The position numbers and the translations under genes are program-made. DNA of 64,000 nucleotides from Solidesulfovibrio magneticus RS-1 (GTDB taxonomy: Bacteria; Desulfobacterota; Desulfovibrionia; Desulfovibrionales; Desulfovibrionaceae): positions 1,116,001-1,180,000 of the forward strand of contig NC_012796.1 in NCBI RefSeq assembly GCF_000010665.1. The letters are read 5' to 3'. This document shows, piece after piece, positions 18,471 to 27,107 of the stretch. The notes beneath the pieces are model-generated. The model saw only the letters and a list, made by a program, of their open reading frames with translations, was not told where the DNA came from and searched no databases. How positions within the stretch are numbered: the stretch's first letter is position 1; every line of letters starts with the position of its first letter.

Positions 18471-19574
18471 TTACTTAGAAAAACGGTCCAGCAACATATC
18501 TACGGCGGCGCGCAAGGCTTCCAGGTGCGTCTTGTCGAGCTTCTTCAGATCAGAATTCCCTTCCAACAGACGGTCAATGGAGCTCTTGAGCTTTACCGTT
18601 TCGGCGTTGATGTACTTGATAGGCTTGTTTGGAGATTGCTCCTCGCTAGTCTCGCTAGAGCGAACTCCGTTGTTGGCGATTACCTCTTTCATGTAGTTTT
18701 CGGGCGAATCACCATGCTCCTTACGGTCGACCATGACAGCGATATCGACAGGAGTCACAGCACCAGCGATCTTGCTGAAGTCGGTCGTGACGCGAACGTC
18801 GACTTCGATATCCTTTTTCAAGAGCTTTTCCCGCCAGATGACGCCCTTCACCACATCCTTCAGCGTCCCCTTATCAATCTCGTCGTAGTTGAGCGCTACG
18901 CCATTGCGCTCGAACAATTCGCCAATAGGGTCTGTCTTGGAGAGGAGATGCTTGATCGGAGAGATAATCTGGATGATCTGTTCAGCCGCGTCGATGCCGA
19001 GATACGCATGCTTCAAGATGCCGGGCGTGTTGGCGATGTTCAAGTACTTATCAATTGTACGCCGGGACATATCGGGCAAATCTTGCCTAATGGCTTCCGC
19101 CCAGTTTTCTCCATCCTCCTTCACCAGCTTCTTGTAGTGATCGAGGAGGCAGCCGATCATGTAAGCAATATTGATCATTTTCGCACGCGCCGCACTGAAA
19201 ACACCGTCAGCAGCCAGATGCTGCGACCTCAACTGCTGCAGGGTTTCTTTCCTGTTGAGCTTTGCAATCTGAGCATTCGTGTTCTCCACAACGCGAGCCA
19301 GCTTCTCCTGGGTAATGGACTTACCGTCCTTGATCTGGATATCCGGCGCAGGCGTACCGCCCATGGCCCCAGTGGAACCTTGGAAGTGCATCAACATATG
19401 GCGCATCGGATCGTCGTCCTCGCCGATGTAACCGGCAGTCGTTGCAGGGGGAAGAGGCGGCGAGAGAGGGTCCGTGCTGGGAATGCCGCCCGGGGCACCA
19501 GTGCCACCGGTAGCGCCGACGCTGTTCATTGAATCGGAATCATTGACCAAATTAAAATTTTTGAAAGTAGCCAT
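18471..19574 (-). CDS. DUF3102-like mobile-element protein, 367 aa
   Basis: The N-terminal 75 residues are low-complexity and rich in Gly, Pro and Thr. The middle (about 125-215) contains 'MINIAYMIGCLLDHYKK', '...WAEAIRQDLPDMSRRTIDKYL' and 'NIANTPGIL', a pattern like DUF3102-type proteins (a helical sensor plus an HTH-like 'S.RT..KY' segment) found on plasmids and phages. The C-terminus (about 320-367) is a charged helical tail. A DNA-binding or maintenance role is likely but inferred. Start MATFKN has AAAGGAG seven bases upstream. It probably shares a transcript with the TGT-like gene below it. Confidence 0.55.
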   Translation of the reverse strand: MATFKNFNLVNDSDSMNSVGATGGTGAPGGIPSTDPLSPPLPPATTAGYIGEDDDPMRHMLMHFQGSTGAMGGTPAPDIQIKDGKSITQEKLARVVENTNAQIAKLNRKETLQQLRSQHLAADGVFSAARAKMINIAYMIGCLLDHYKKLVKEDGENWAEAIRQDLPDMSRRTIDKYLNIANTPGILKHAYLGIDAAEQIIQIISPIKHLLSKTDPIGELFERNGVALNYDEIDKGTLKDVVKGVIWREKLLKKDIEVDVRVTTDFSKIAGAVTPVDIAVMVDRKEHGDSPENYMKEVIANNGVRSSETSEEQSPNKPIKYINAETVKLKSSIDRLLEGNSDLKKLDKTHLEALRAAVDMLLDRFSK

Positions 19575-19724
19575 GAGAAACTCCTTTTCACGGTCCAAGT
19601 GTTTTGGGGAGTGTGTCTTACTTTCCCCGGGACCAACGAGAGGAGCTCTCTCAAAAAACGGGGTTGCCAAGCCCGCCAACTTTTAGAAAAAGAATTTGGC
19701 AAAAGGAGGAAGACGTTTAAAAAT

Positions 19725-20675
19725 CTATTTATTTAAGGGCGTTATGGTGTGGTTTTGGATGCAAAAATCCGTCACCTCATAGTACCCTGCGATTCGCTTT
19801 CGGCGGGTGAAGATTTGTTCCCATGCTCCATCCAACATGCCGGAAGCATTTATTTTATCCTTCAGCAGCTGATAGACGGTTTCAAAGGACGCGGACTTCC
19901 CCCCGTCCTGATCATGGGCCTTGTCCCAGAGCCAGAGCATGGCGAGTCGCATCGTATCGGAACTATTGATGTGTTTCCCCGACAAGCTTAGCTTGTACAC
20001 AGATTGGAGCGTTTCTTCGTCAATATGCTGTTTGCTGAACAGGCTTTCAACCGCTTTATTGATCATATTCAATGCGTGGACTTCCAGACCTACTTTTGTT
20101 GGATTGCCAAGAATCGCTTTTGGGTCGATGGTGATGCTATTAGACTTTTCCAAATTATACAGGTAGTTTTTTGGGGTCATTTCATCAATAGAGATCATCC
20201 AGCTTCCATTAAGTTTGACCAGGGCGGATATGTCTGAATGGCCTTTGACAGAAAAGTTGACATCCTCCCCGGAAATTATTTTTTCTAAAGCTTCATTGGT
20301 ATCAAGTCCAGATGAATAGTGCTTGTAAATTCTTCCGAAGTTTTTTTCGTAACCATAACTCAGGAAACCATATTTAAAATATTTCATCCCTGCTTCTTTT
20401 CCAAATTCATTATCTAGTCTGATTCTAAATGGACTATGCGCAAGGTCATGATAGTCGTTGTGCCCTGAAGCATGGCTCGTCATCTCTTCAAGGTATTCAC
20501 GGCTTTCCATGTAGTCAAAAACACCAAGCGATTTGAAATAGTCGTTGTAGCGTTCGATGACGGCGCAGTATCTACGATATAGCGGATTTCTCCGCATGTA
20601 CTCCCAATACCAGAAAGCCACGCGTTTTAGGCGATCAATGTCATCCACAATTATCTTGGACAGTTTGGTTTTCAT
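19725..20675 (-). CDS. Hypothetical mobile-element protein, 316 aa
   Basis: I do not recognise the family. An N-terminal segment 'FWYWEYMRRNPLYRRYC' (about 21-37) resembles the 'W-E-F-x-R-R-N-P-x-Y' opening of some plasmid/ICE regulators (DUF6499-like), followed by a mostly helical, charged protein with 'KGHSDISALVKLNGSW' near 145-160. There are no membrane segments or clear catalytic motifs. GC content is lower than that of the neighbouring DUF3102-like gene. No good ribosome site precedes this ATG. It is transcribed away from the replication gene at 20854, so the 178-base gap between them is probably a divergent control region. Confidence 0.6.
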   Translation of the reverse strand: MKTKLSKIIVDDIDRLKRVAFWYWEYMRRNPLYRRYCAVIERYNDYFKSLGVFDYMESREYLEEMTSHASGHNDYHDLAHSPFRIRLDNEFGKEAGMKYFKYGFLSYGYEKNFGRIYKHYSSGLDTNEALEKIISGEDVNFSVKGHSDISALVKLNGSWMISIDEMTPKNYLYNLEKSNSITIDPKAILGNPTKVGLEVHALNMINKAVESLFSKQHIDEETLQSVYKLSLSGKHINSSDTMRLAMLWLWDKAHDQDGGKSASFETVYQLLKDKINASGMLDGAWEQIFTRRKRIAGYYEVTDFCIQNHTITPLNK

Positions 20676-20853
20676 GGGATGATCGTAGCAAGAGGGACTG
20701 GCGTTGCCAATACGCTGATACGATCTTCCAGAAAGCTAAGGGTTTTTCTTGATTTGCCAGACACGAACAGGCATTTTCGGGATGACCACTGTACGCAGTT
20801 GGCAATTTTTTTGAGACTGCCTCGGGGGAACGTTGGTTTTTGGGAGTACGTTG

Positions 20854-22887
20854 ATGCCCTATAGCCCAGATGAAATCTTCCGTTTAATCCAGACAGCGGA
20901 GCAGCTCGATTCCGAGGATCGGCTGAAAATCTTCGAGTTTTTGTCCGACTCCTTCTCGTTGATTCCCCTGGTCGGTGGGTTCCCTGCTCCTGGGCAGTCC
21001 TCCAGTGAGTTTAAGCGTCCAACTGAGGCCAACTGGACGAAGTGGTGCGTACAGAAGCGCCAGTTTAGCCGTGACGATTTCTCTCCTGAGCGTGCTGGTG
21101 TCGCCTGCGGTCCCGCCAGCGGTGTTCTAGTCCTCGATGTCGATGACATGGGGAAGTTCCGGGAATGGTTGGCGGCCAATGTCGGAGAGGAGCTTCCCGC
21201 CACGTTGACGGTGAAGACTGGCGGCATTGGTGAACGGTACCACTTTTATTTCCAGTACCCGAATGATGGTCAGCGCTACCCAAACAGGTCCGTCAAAGAC
21301 GTCTTCGATATTCGTGGCGTCGGCGGCGAAGTCCTTTGTCCTGGATCGCTCCATCCCGAGACAAGGAAACCTTACATCATCGTTGAAAGTCCAGAAAACC
21401 TGGCTCCGGCACCGGACTGGCTTCGGAACTATTCCCTGTATAGGACGATAAAGCCACTGGCCCCTGTTTCCACTTCTGACGCACACGATCACACCCAGGA
21501 CCAATTCATGACGCCGAATACTCCTCAGGCCGCGCCGGTACCGACGACAACTACCCCGCAGACCACACCGACGGCCCCCATTTTTGACAACTTTATCGCT
21601 GGTCTCCAGGTTCCCGAAAACATCAAGATGCAGATCGTCACCCCGATTCCCAAAGGGCAGCGCTCGGAAGCCTCCATGGCGGTGCTGGTAACACTTCTGA
21701 GCTCAAGTTTACCCGAAGGCACGATCAGGCATATCTATGCCACCTATCCCATTGGGGAAAAGTCCAGGGAGAATGATGCGGCATGGTTTGATCGAGAAAT
21801 AACGAAGGCAAAAGAACATATTGCAACGAATTATGATCCAACACTATTGTCTAGTGCTTCTAAACCTCCATCGAAACCTTCGGCTCCAAAGCGTCAGTAT
21901 AAGACTTTCAATGCGTTTGATGTGGTCAAATCCAACGTAAATTTCGAGTTTCTTATTGAAAATTTTTGGCCAAAAGGTGAGCCATTATTGATCACCGGAC
22001 ACGGTGGTGCAGGCAAGTCGATCCTCACCTTGCAAATTGCAATGGACCTTATCTTGCCCCCGCCTGCTGGATTCTTGAATGTATTTAAAGTGAACCAAGG
22101 AGAGCATAGAGTTCTCTTTGTCCAGTCAGAAAACTCTTTGATTGGAATGAAGAAAAGGATTGACTTTGTTAGGAACGCGTACCAATTTCCTGATGCTTTT
22201 CTTCAAAACAGAATGTTTTTCTTGGGTGTCAACAATGATGTTCGGACAAGTGGCGACATAAAAGACCATCATTTTCAGGATGCCATCAAAGACTCTGTTG
22301 ACTCCAACAAGATAGATATTTTGGTGATTGATCCCTTGATAAGCTTCCATAGTGAAGATGAAAATTCAAACGATCAGATGCGGAGGCTTCTAGACAAAGT
22401 GTCGCTTCTTACTGAAGAGATCGGTGTTACGCCTCTTTTGATTCATCATCATGGAAAGTTTTCCACTGATAGCGGTGCAGGAGGTGGACGCGGAGCCAGT
22501 GCAATAGGTGACTGGTCACCAAATACGTGGGAACTGAGCTTCCAGAAGAAAGACAAGCAATATTCACTCCAGCACAACAAGGCTCGAAACTTTACGATTC
22601 AAGACAAGTTGACGTTGGAACTTGTAAACCTTCGATTTAGAGCAGTAGGAAGTAAAAAAGTAGCAGATGAAGTCCAGTATGTCGTGACTGCTCTTCAAAA
22701 CCTTGGTGGGATAGCAAATTCTAAGGAAGAGTTGAAAAAAGAAATATTGGCAGTTTCTGCAAATATGAATCATGGTAAACCTATAGCGCATGGATCTGCT
22801 GCAAATTACATTGACAAAGCAGTGAAAGAAGGAGCCATCAAGGAAACCCCTGTACCTAGCTCCAGAAGTAAGGCCTACACATTTTGA
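20854..22887 (+). CDS. Primase-polymerase / RepA-type helicase fusion, 677 aa
   Basis: A replication protein. The N-terminal half is a bifunctional primase-polymerase domain: 'GVLVLDVDDM' (about 88-97, acidic metal ligands), 'TGGIGERYHFYF' and 'RGVGGEVLCPGSLHP'. The C-terminal half is a RecA-fold ATPase like RepA helicases: Walker A 'GHGGAGKSILT' (about 382-392), Walker B 'DILVIDPLISFH' and 'LLIHHHGKF'. It could prime and unwind a plasmid-like element. Start MPYSPDE is supported by GGGAG seven bases upstream. Base composition falls clearly after about residue 305, near the domain junction, as if the halves came from different sources. Iteron-like repeats follow the gene. Confidence 0.82.
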   Translation: MPYSPDEIFRLIQTAEQLDSEDRLKIFEFLSDSFSLIPLVGGFPAPGQSSSEFKRPTEANWTKWCVQKRQFSRDDFSPERAGVACGPASGVLVLDVDDMGKFREWLAANVGEELPATLTVKTGGIGERYHFYFQYPNDGQRYPNRSVKDVFDIRGVGGEVLCPGSLHPETRKPYIIVESPENLAPAPDWLRNYSLYRTIKPLAPVSTSDAHDHTQDQFMTPNTPQAAPVPTTTTPQTTPTAPIFDNFIAGLQVPENIKMQIVTPIPKGQRSEASMAVLVTLLSSSLPEGTIRHIYATYPIGEKSRENDAAWFDREITKAKEHIATNYDPTLLSSASKPPSKPSAPKRQYKTFNAFDVVKSNVNFEFLIENFWPKGEPLLITGHGGAGKSILTLQIAMDLILPPPAGFLNVFKVNQGEHRVLFVQSENSLIGMKKRIDFVRNAYQFPDAFLQNRMFFLGVNNDVRTSGDIKDHHFQDAIKDSVDSNKIDILVIDPLISFHSEDENSNDQMRRLLDKVSLLTEEIGVTPLLIHHHGKFSTDSGAGGGRGASAIGDWSPNTWELSFQKKDKQYSLQHNKARNFTIQDKLTLELVNLRFRAVGSKKVADEVQYVVTALQNLGGIANSKEELKKEILAVSANMNHGKPIAHGSAANYIDKAVKEGAIKETPVPSSRSKAYTF

Positions 22888-22940
22888 GGTTCATTGAGAA
22901 TACTTCCATCGCCAAAATTGGGTGGGAGACAGCAAAACAT

Positions 22941-23071
22941 TTGTCGACAAAAAATATTTTGTCTTAAAATTTTTAATAATTTCAATGATATATTGCAAAT
23001 TTTTAACGTCAAAGACAAAATAGGGTTGTCTGTGGTAACTAGTTGAAATTATTTGAAAAACAAAGACAAAA
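22941..23071. repeat. Iteron-like GACAAAA repeats behind the replication gene
   Basis: GACAAAA occurs at 22946, 23014 and 23065, with inverted TTTTGTC at 22957 and the palindrome TTGTCGACAA at 22941-22950, in very AT-rich DNA. Its place just after a replication gene makes it a candidate origin. Chance repetition in AT-rich DNA is possible. Confidence 0.4.
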
Positions 23072-23087
23072 TCGCCTATATATAAAA

Positions 23088-23109
23088 GGGGGGTGGTTTC
23101 CCACCCCCC
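23088..23109. terminator. GC hairpin downstream of the replication gene
   Basis: GGGGGGTGG / CCACCCCCC form a 9-bp stem with a TTTC loop. Read on the minus strand it is followed by TTTTATATATA. No T-run follows on the + strand, so its role for the replication gene is uncertain. Confidence 0.45.
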
Positions 23110-23953
23110 CCTAACATATCACAAGTGATGTCGAGATGTTGCTGACGAAGGAAATCTTCAGGAGCAGTCGAGAGTTAAAAGTATCCAAAAAGATCAAATA
23201 AAATTATTTAATTGACATATTATTCTAATACGCTCTTGAACGGCAGTTGTTTGTTGAAAGGTGAAAAAATCTGTCCTGTTGCTTAATCTGTTCACTTCTG
23301 ATGCACCGTCAATTGGTATATTTTTCAAATATAATAAGTTATTGTAAGATTATATTTAGTTTCTAGCCTTTGTGTCAATTGATCTGCGTCTAGATGGTCT
23401 TTGCTCTTTTCAAATCATAAATTTTAAAAATTCTAAATTTAATGGTGATCATTTTTGGCTTCTGTCGGTCAGTGAGAATTGTTTGGGTGTCATCTGGACA
23501 TTTTCGCTGGGACTAAGCTTTAGTTTTCATTATTCAAAATTGATTATGAATTACTTGTCGTCTTGTCTCCTTTTTTTACATCAATGATTGCTTCGCAGGC
23601 AATGTTGTCTTTTTCATCAATTTATCAGAAATGATGGGTGGTGGAGGGCAGGATTCTGCCATTGTTCACTTTCTCTTGTCCGTCAGGAGAGTGAATCTCT
23701 GGATTCCCACTTTGCCCCGTGTTTTTTAGGTGGTGTGCTCAGAATCGCGGCCTGAGACTTTTTGATTTCCCACTTGCTGGGTTTTTTTGGCTTGATATTT
23801 TGGAGAATTTACCACTTTTATTCAAAATGCATCGCAGCTATTTCATCTGGATTTCGTATAGAATTGCTGCGTGCTGTCGCTAAGATATGGAAAATAAGTT
23901 TCAAATTTACCTAATTTTGAACAAAAAATTATTAAAACTACAGGTAGAAGTTT
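23110..23953. other. AT-rich stretch without a convincing gene
   Basis: About 840 bases. A 71-codon frame at 23372-23587 (+) has no ribosome site and is not protein-like. One palindrome (GGCAG-GATT-CTGCC) lies at 23647-23660. Nothing else is supported. Confidence 0.5.
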
Positions 23954-24151
23954 ATGGAAATTCGATCAATGATTTTTGGGTGTTGTTTGGGGTTTCTGTT
24001 TTTTGTTACTTTAATCGTGTATAGGGAGATTTCGTATTTGTTGCCATCCTTAGTGAAAAAATATCATGCTAGAAAAAACAAGATGTTTAAACGGTTAAAA
24101 GTGGTAGTCCCTGCTATACACTTACAGAGGCTTTTGGTGTTTAGGCGTTAA
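23954..24151 (+). CDS. Possible small membrane protein, 65 aa
   Basis: One likely membrane helix (about residues 7-24, 'IFGCCLGFLFFVTLIVY') followed by a basic tail ('KKYHARKNKMFKRLKVVV'). This is a plausible single-pass topology with the tail inside. CAGG lies nine bases before the ATG. Its last four bases overlap the end of the converging DUF6573 gene. No family recognised. Confidence 0.35.
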   Translation: MEIRSMIFGCCLGFLFFVTLIVYREISYLLPSLVKKYHARKNKMFKRLKVVVPAIHLQRLLVFRR

Positions 24152-24537
24152 TCGTCCTCAGGGAGCATTAAAGTCAAAACTGGCTCACCATGATCACCGG
24201 GACCGATATGCGCGATGACATTCACCGTCACCGTCCGCCCTGGTTTCATGAGGAATGCGACCCGGACTGTCGCTCGATCCGCACCAGGAGAGCTCTTTTT
24301 GGCAGAGCAGAGCACCAGGAAAAGCAAATCGTGGAGGCGGCCAGCTGTGGATTGTCCCTCCCCGGCGATTCCCTCTGGTGGTTCGACGTACCCGTGGTAC
24401 AGTGTCGCAGTGACTGCGGTATGGACCTTAAACCCGACGGCCCTGGCGGCGTCGGTGACATCGACCAACACCCCGTCAGCGAGGGCCTGTGCCCTGGTGT
24501 AACTGTACACAAGATTCCATTCATCATCGACAATCAT
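24148..24537 (-). CDS. DUF6573-like protein, 129 aa (paralogue 1)
   Basis: A small soluble protein with the family-like opening 'LVYSYTRAQALADGVLVDVT', a central 'GEGQSTAGRLHDLLFL' and the ending 'ANVIAHIGPGD...EPVLTLMLPEDD' pattern. Such proteins are common on plasmids and integrative elements; their function is not known to me. AGGAG precedes the ATG. A close paralogue is at 32581-32982, ending in the same seven residues. It is GC-rich compared with its surroundings. Confidence 0.75.
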   Translation of the reverse strand: MIVDDEWNLVYSYTRAQALADGVLVDVTDAARAVGFKVHTAVTATLYHGYVEPPEGIAGEGQSTAGRLHDLLFLVLCSAKKSSPGADRATVRVAFLMKPGRTVTVNVIAHIGPGDHGEPVLTLMLPEDD

Positions 24538-24659
24538 TTTCTTACTCCTGTTCTTGTGTAGTTGACGAGTATTGAGTTTAAACTGAAAACTCTTGCATGT
24601 TTCGAAGTGAAATTCACCGCATGAAGTGATTGCTCAAGAAGGAATGTTTAGACGGAGAT

Positions 24660-24695
24660 ACTTCGCAGGATGCTATTGCTAACACCCTGCGAAGT
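24660..24695 (-). terminator. Hairpin between the 51-residue gene and the DUF6573 gene
   Basis: ACTTCGCAGG / CCTGCGAAGT form a perfect 10-bp stem with a 16-base loop, 10 bases after the stop codon of the small gene. No T-run follows. Confidence 0.5.
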
Positions 24696-24705
24696 GTTAT
24701 GAAGT

Positions 24706-24861
24706 CTATTCGTCTGATGCGTCGTTCATCTCCTGAACGAACTGTTCTTGGTCGGCAGTAGACATGCGCTCGAATGAATCGTACATCTCTTGGCGTTCAG
24801 GATCAGGACCAAGGTCAGGTGCGCCAGGAATGTCGACGGGACCAAAAGGATTCTCAACCAT
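24706..24861 (-). CDS. Small acidic hypothetical protein, 51 aa
   Basis: The start MVENPFGP is set by GGAGGT eight bases upstream. The protein is acidic, Pro-rich early ('PFGPVDIPGAPDLGPDP') and helical late ('YDSFERMSTADQEQFVQEM'). No family recognised. It lies upstream of the DUF6573 gene on the same strand and may share its transcript; the second DUF6573 gene also has a small companion upstream (32957-33184). Confidence 0.6.
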   Translation of the reverse strand: MVENPFGPVDIPGAPDLGPDPERQEMYDSFERMSTADQEQFVQEMNDASDE

Positions 24862-25274
24862 CTGATTTACCTCCGAAGTTAAAGTCGGAAACAACAAGAG
24901 AAGCTCACTGTCCAATGGGACAGGGGCTTAAGCTGAGAGTATCCTCGGTGTGGGGGCCAGGTCACGGGGGCGGTGGAGTGGTTAGGACGGCGGCCACTGG
25001 AAACGGACATTGGGCCGAAGCTGGGATTTCCTGGGTTTCTGGCCCTTGGGGAGACAAAGGGGGGAGGCCATGGGAAAAACCCCAGGAAGGGGGCCTGGGC
25101 GCGATCCCGGAGGTGTCCGGGGAGGGAGTCCAACCCCAAATTCCCCCAAGGGGTGCTGGGACTATTTGTTCAGCAAGATAATGTATAGCCAGCTATGAGT
25201 TAATTTGATTTTATATGTAAGTTTGGCAACCATTTTGGTTTGCAAATGTTATTAATCAAATTTTTTTTGATGTT
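24862..25274. repeat. Spacer with GC-rich dispersed repeat, copy A3
   Basis: The repeat runs from about 24999 to 25165 (+ orientation), with GGACATTGGGCCGAAGCTGG, CCCCAGGAAGGGGG and GGTGTCC landmarks. Reading frames within it are artefacts of its GC richness. The remaining 100 bases are AT-rich with nothing recognisable. Confidence 0.7.
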
Positions 25275-26477
25275 TTATTTTTTTGTAGTTTGCATAGAAT
25301 AATGACCTCTATCTTCGCTGAATAGAGAGATGTGGACATTTCTGTCTATCGCTGTTGTGAATATTATTTTAAATAGCTGGTATATGACATATGGGCCTGA
25401 AATGCTGAGAACAATCGTTGACACTAATACAAACATCAAGCTGTTTAGTATGGTCATGAAGAAAGATTTTAAAGATTTCACGTTCTCATTTGTTTGCTCG
25501 TCAGGTTTTCCTGAGGTGAATTCAGCAACTTTGCTAGATATATAACTGGCGACCCCTACGATAGCTTTTTTTGACAAACCTACCGCCTTGCCGTTTTTGA
25601 TATATTCTGCGTTAATGTTTTCAATTTGTTGTGTAGTAACTTTGTTGAAAATGTATGTTTCTGTGGCAACAAAAAATGGAAGAGCAATGTAAATAAAAAT
25701 CGAAAACAATACAATTTTTTCACCAAACTTTCTAGATGCTTCAAATGTTCCGAGACCAAATCCTAGGGTGAGGCTTGATTTTAAAAGGAATCCCTGCTGG
25801 ACTATCTTTAAAAGAACGGTTTGAGCTGTAAGTGCTATTAAGCTGTTCTCAAGAAATCCAGATATTCTGCTGATAAAATCGCTGATGCCTGTCAATGATG
25901 CTACACTTATAGATGTTATATTTTTAGCAATAGATGCGATAATAAAAATTGTTTCAATAGAAACAAATGACTCCGTGCAGTAGCTATATGATAAATTGTA
26001 AAATGGGCTCATTAATATGTCGAATATGAAATTATAAGTCCCCAAAAAGGCCGTTATTGCTAATATTATAAAGGCATTTTTTGTTGGAATTTCTTTTTTA
26101 GTAAGTTTTGATATTAATAGTACTGGAAATATTAAGAGCATCCTGGTGTAGTGGACTATTTTGTTTTTGACTATGCCGATGGTGAGATTTCTTTTGTCCT
26201 TAACTTTGGAGGGTGAGGCTTTCTCTGTTTTTTGGGGTGAGTTAGACTTCTCGTCAACAACGGCATATATCCCAATGTCTGTTAGTAACTTTTTTATTTT
26301 TAATGCTTGTTCCTGATCTGGGCCTTTGAATATAACGCTGTGCTCTTTGTTGAGGAATTTTGAATAAATTTGTTTGTCAAATTTAGAAATCCGAGTAATT
26401 AGTCTGTCTGCGCCATCTTTGTTGTAGTTTTTAAGTTTCTTCCAGTTCGTTGTGATAGTGTAGGTTTTTTCTGGCAT
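25275..26477 (-). CDS. Hypothetical multi-pass membrane protein, 400 aa
   Basis: Residues 1-75 are soluble and basic, with a short alpha/beta segment ('HSVIFKGPDQEQALKIKKLL...IGIYAVVDE') resembling a small regulatory or SPOR-like fold. Then come several hydrophobic stretches (about 112-124, 133-152, 168-190, 215-240, 255-275, 340-370) and a soluble loop with 'TTQQIENINAEYIKNGKAVG'. It is very AT-rich. No transporter motif is seen and no family recognised. It stands alone, with the GC-rich repeat downstream and the flagellin group upstream on the genome. Confidence 0.7.
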   Translation of the reverse strand: MPEKTYTITTNWKKLKNYNKDGADRLITRISKFDKQIYSKFLNKEHSVIFKGPDQEQALKIKKLLTDIGIYAVVDEKSNSPQKTEKASPSKVKDKRNLTIGIVKNKIVHYTRMLLIFPVLLISKLTKKEIPTKNAFIILAITAFLGTYNFIFDILMSPFYNLSYSYCTESFVSIETIFIIASIAKNITSISVASLTGISDFISRISGFLENSLIALTAQTVLLKIVQQGFLLKSSLTLGFGLGTFEASRKFGEKIVLFSIFIYIALPFFVATETYIFNKVTTQQIENINAEYIKNGKAVGLSKKAIVGVASYISSKVAEFTSGKPDEQTNENVKSLKSFFMTILNSLMFVLVSTIVLSISGPYVIYQLFKIIFTTAIDRNVHISLFSEDRGHYSMQTTKK

Positions 26478-26844
26478 GGAATATGACCTTCTTCTTGAAT
26501 AAATATGGTATTGTAGTCCCTTGGCATTGGCTATGATTGGGCCAAGTATTTCCAGAGAATTATTTCACATTTCTTGTTGGGTTTCAATAAAATTGTTTTT
26601 TCTTTACAGGGGCTTGAAAAAGGCTGCGTCAGATGGCAGTCTCCTGCCATAGTTCAGGTCGTGTTTGCGGGGAGACCGTCAGGGAATGCCTGGGGCTGGG
26701 GCGTAGTGGGGTAAAAGGCGAAGAGTCGATGGCTAACTGTTTGAAATATTGTATGATTAGTGTCTGTGGGTAAGAAGACGGGGTCGTTCGGAGATAATAA
26801 GAGAATTTAAACTTGTATCGATGTTTACAGAAGATAGAGGGATC
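26478..26844. other. Spacer before the YcgL-like gene
   Basis: It contains the palindrome ATGGCAG-TCTC-CTGCCAT at 26633-26650 and the upstream regions of two diverging genes (membrane protein -, YcgL-like +). Nothing else is recognisable. Confidence 0.5.
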
Positions 26845-27075
26845 ATGCCGTTCGCAATTCATCAAAGCAAGCTAAATCTCAAGATGTATCTTTTTACACG
26901 AAATAAAAACGATTTTTCGTGTGTTCCAGAAGGCATCTTAGAAGAAATGGGGAAAGTCAAGTTTTTGAGGGATTCATTTCCCAAAGAAAAAGAAACAGAA
27001 ATTATTGTTTCTCGTTATAAAGAAATTGAAAGCCTTGTTGCTGTCAAGGGCTATTGTGTAGTTAAGCTTGAATAG
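26845..27075 (+). CDS. YcgL-like domain protein, 76 aa
   Basis: The pattern 'MYLFTRNKNDFSCVPEGIL' followed by a charged middle and 'AVKGYCVVKL' matches my memory of YcgL-domain proteins (short alpha/beta proteins of unknown function, about 80-100 residues). The start at MPFAIHQ has AGAGGG just upstream; an in-frame ATG eight codons earlier is possible. It converges on the first flagellin gene, 32 bases apart. A broken second copy (29658-29886) sits in the same place beside the second flagellin. Confidence 0.6.
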   Translation: MPFAIHQSKLNLKMYLFTRNKNDFSCVPEGILEEMGKVKFLRDSFPKEKETEIIVSRYKEIESLVAVKGYCVVKLE

Positions 27076-27107
27076 AAGTCTTTGTTTTGATGCAAAAAAT
27101 TATTTTA

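Noticed and set aside
17456..19532. Long + strand frames at 17456-18397 and 18423-19532
   Set aside because: Antisense to the TGT-like and DUF3102-like genes. The minus-strand proteins have ribosome sites and recognisable motifs; the + strand ones do not.
18471..19574. ParB-like partition protein
   Set aside because: The setting suggested ParB, but no ParB box motifs are visible; the DUF3102-like pattern fits better.
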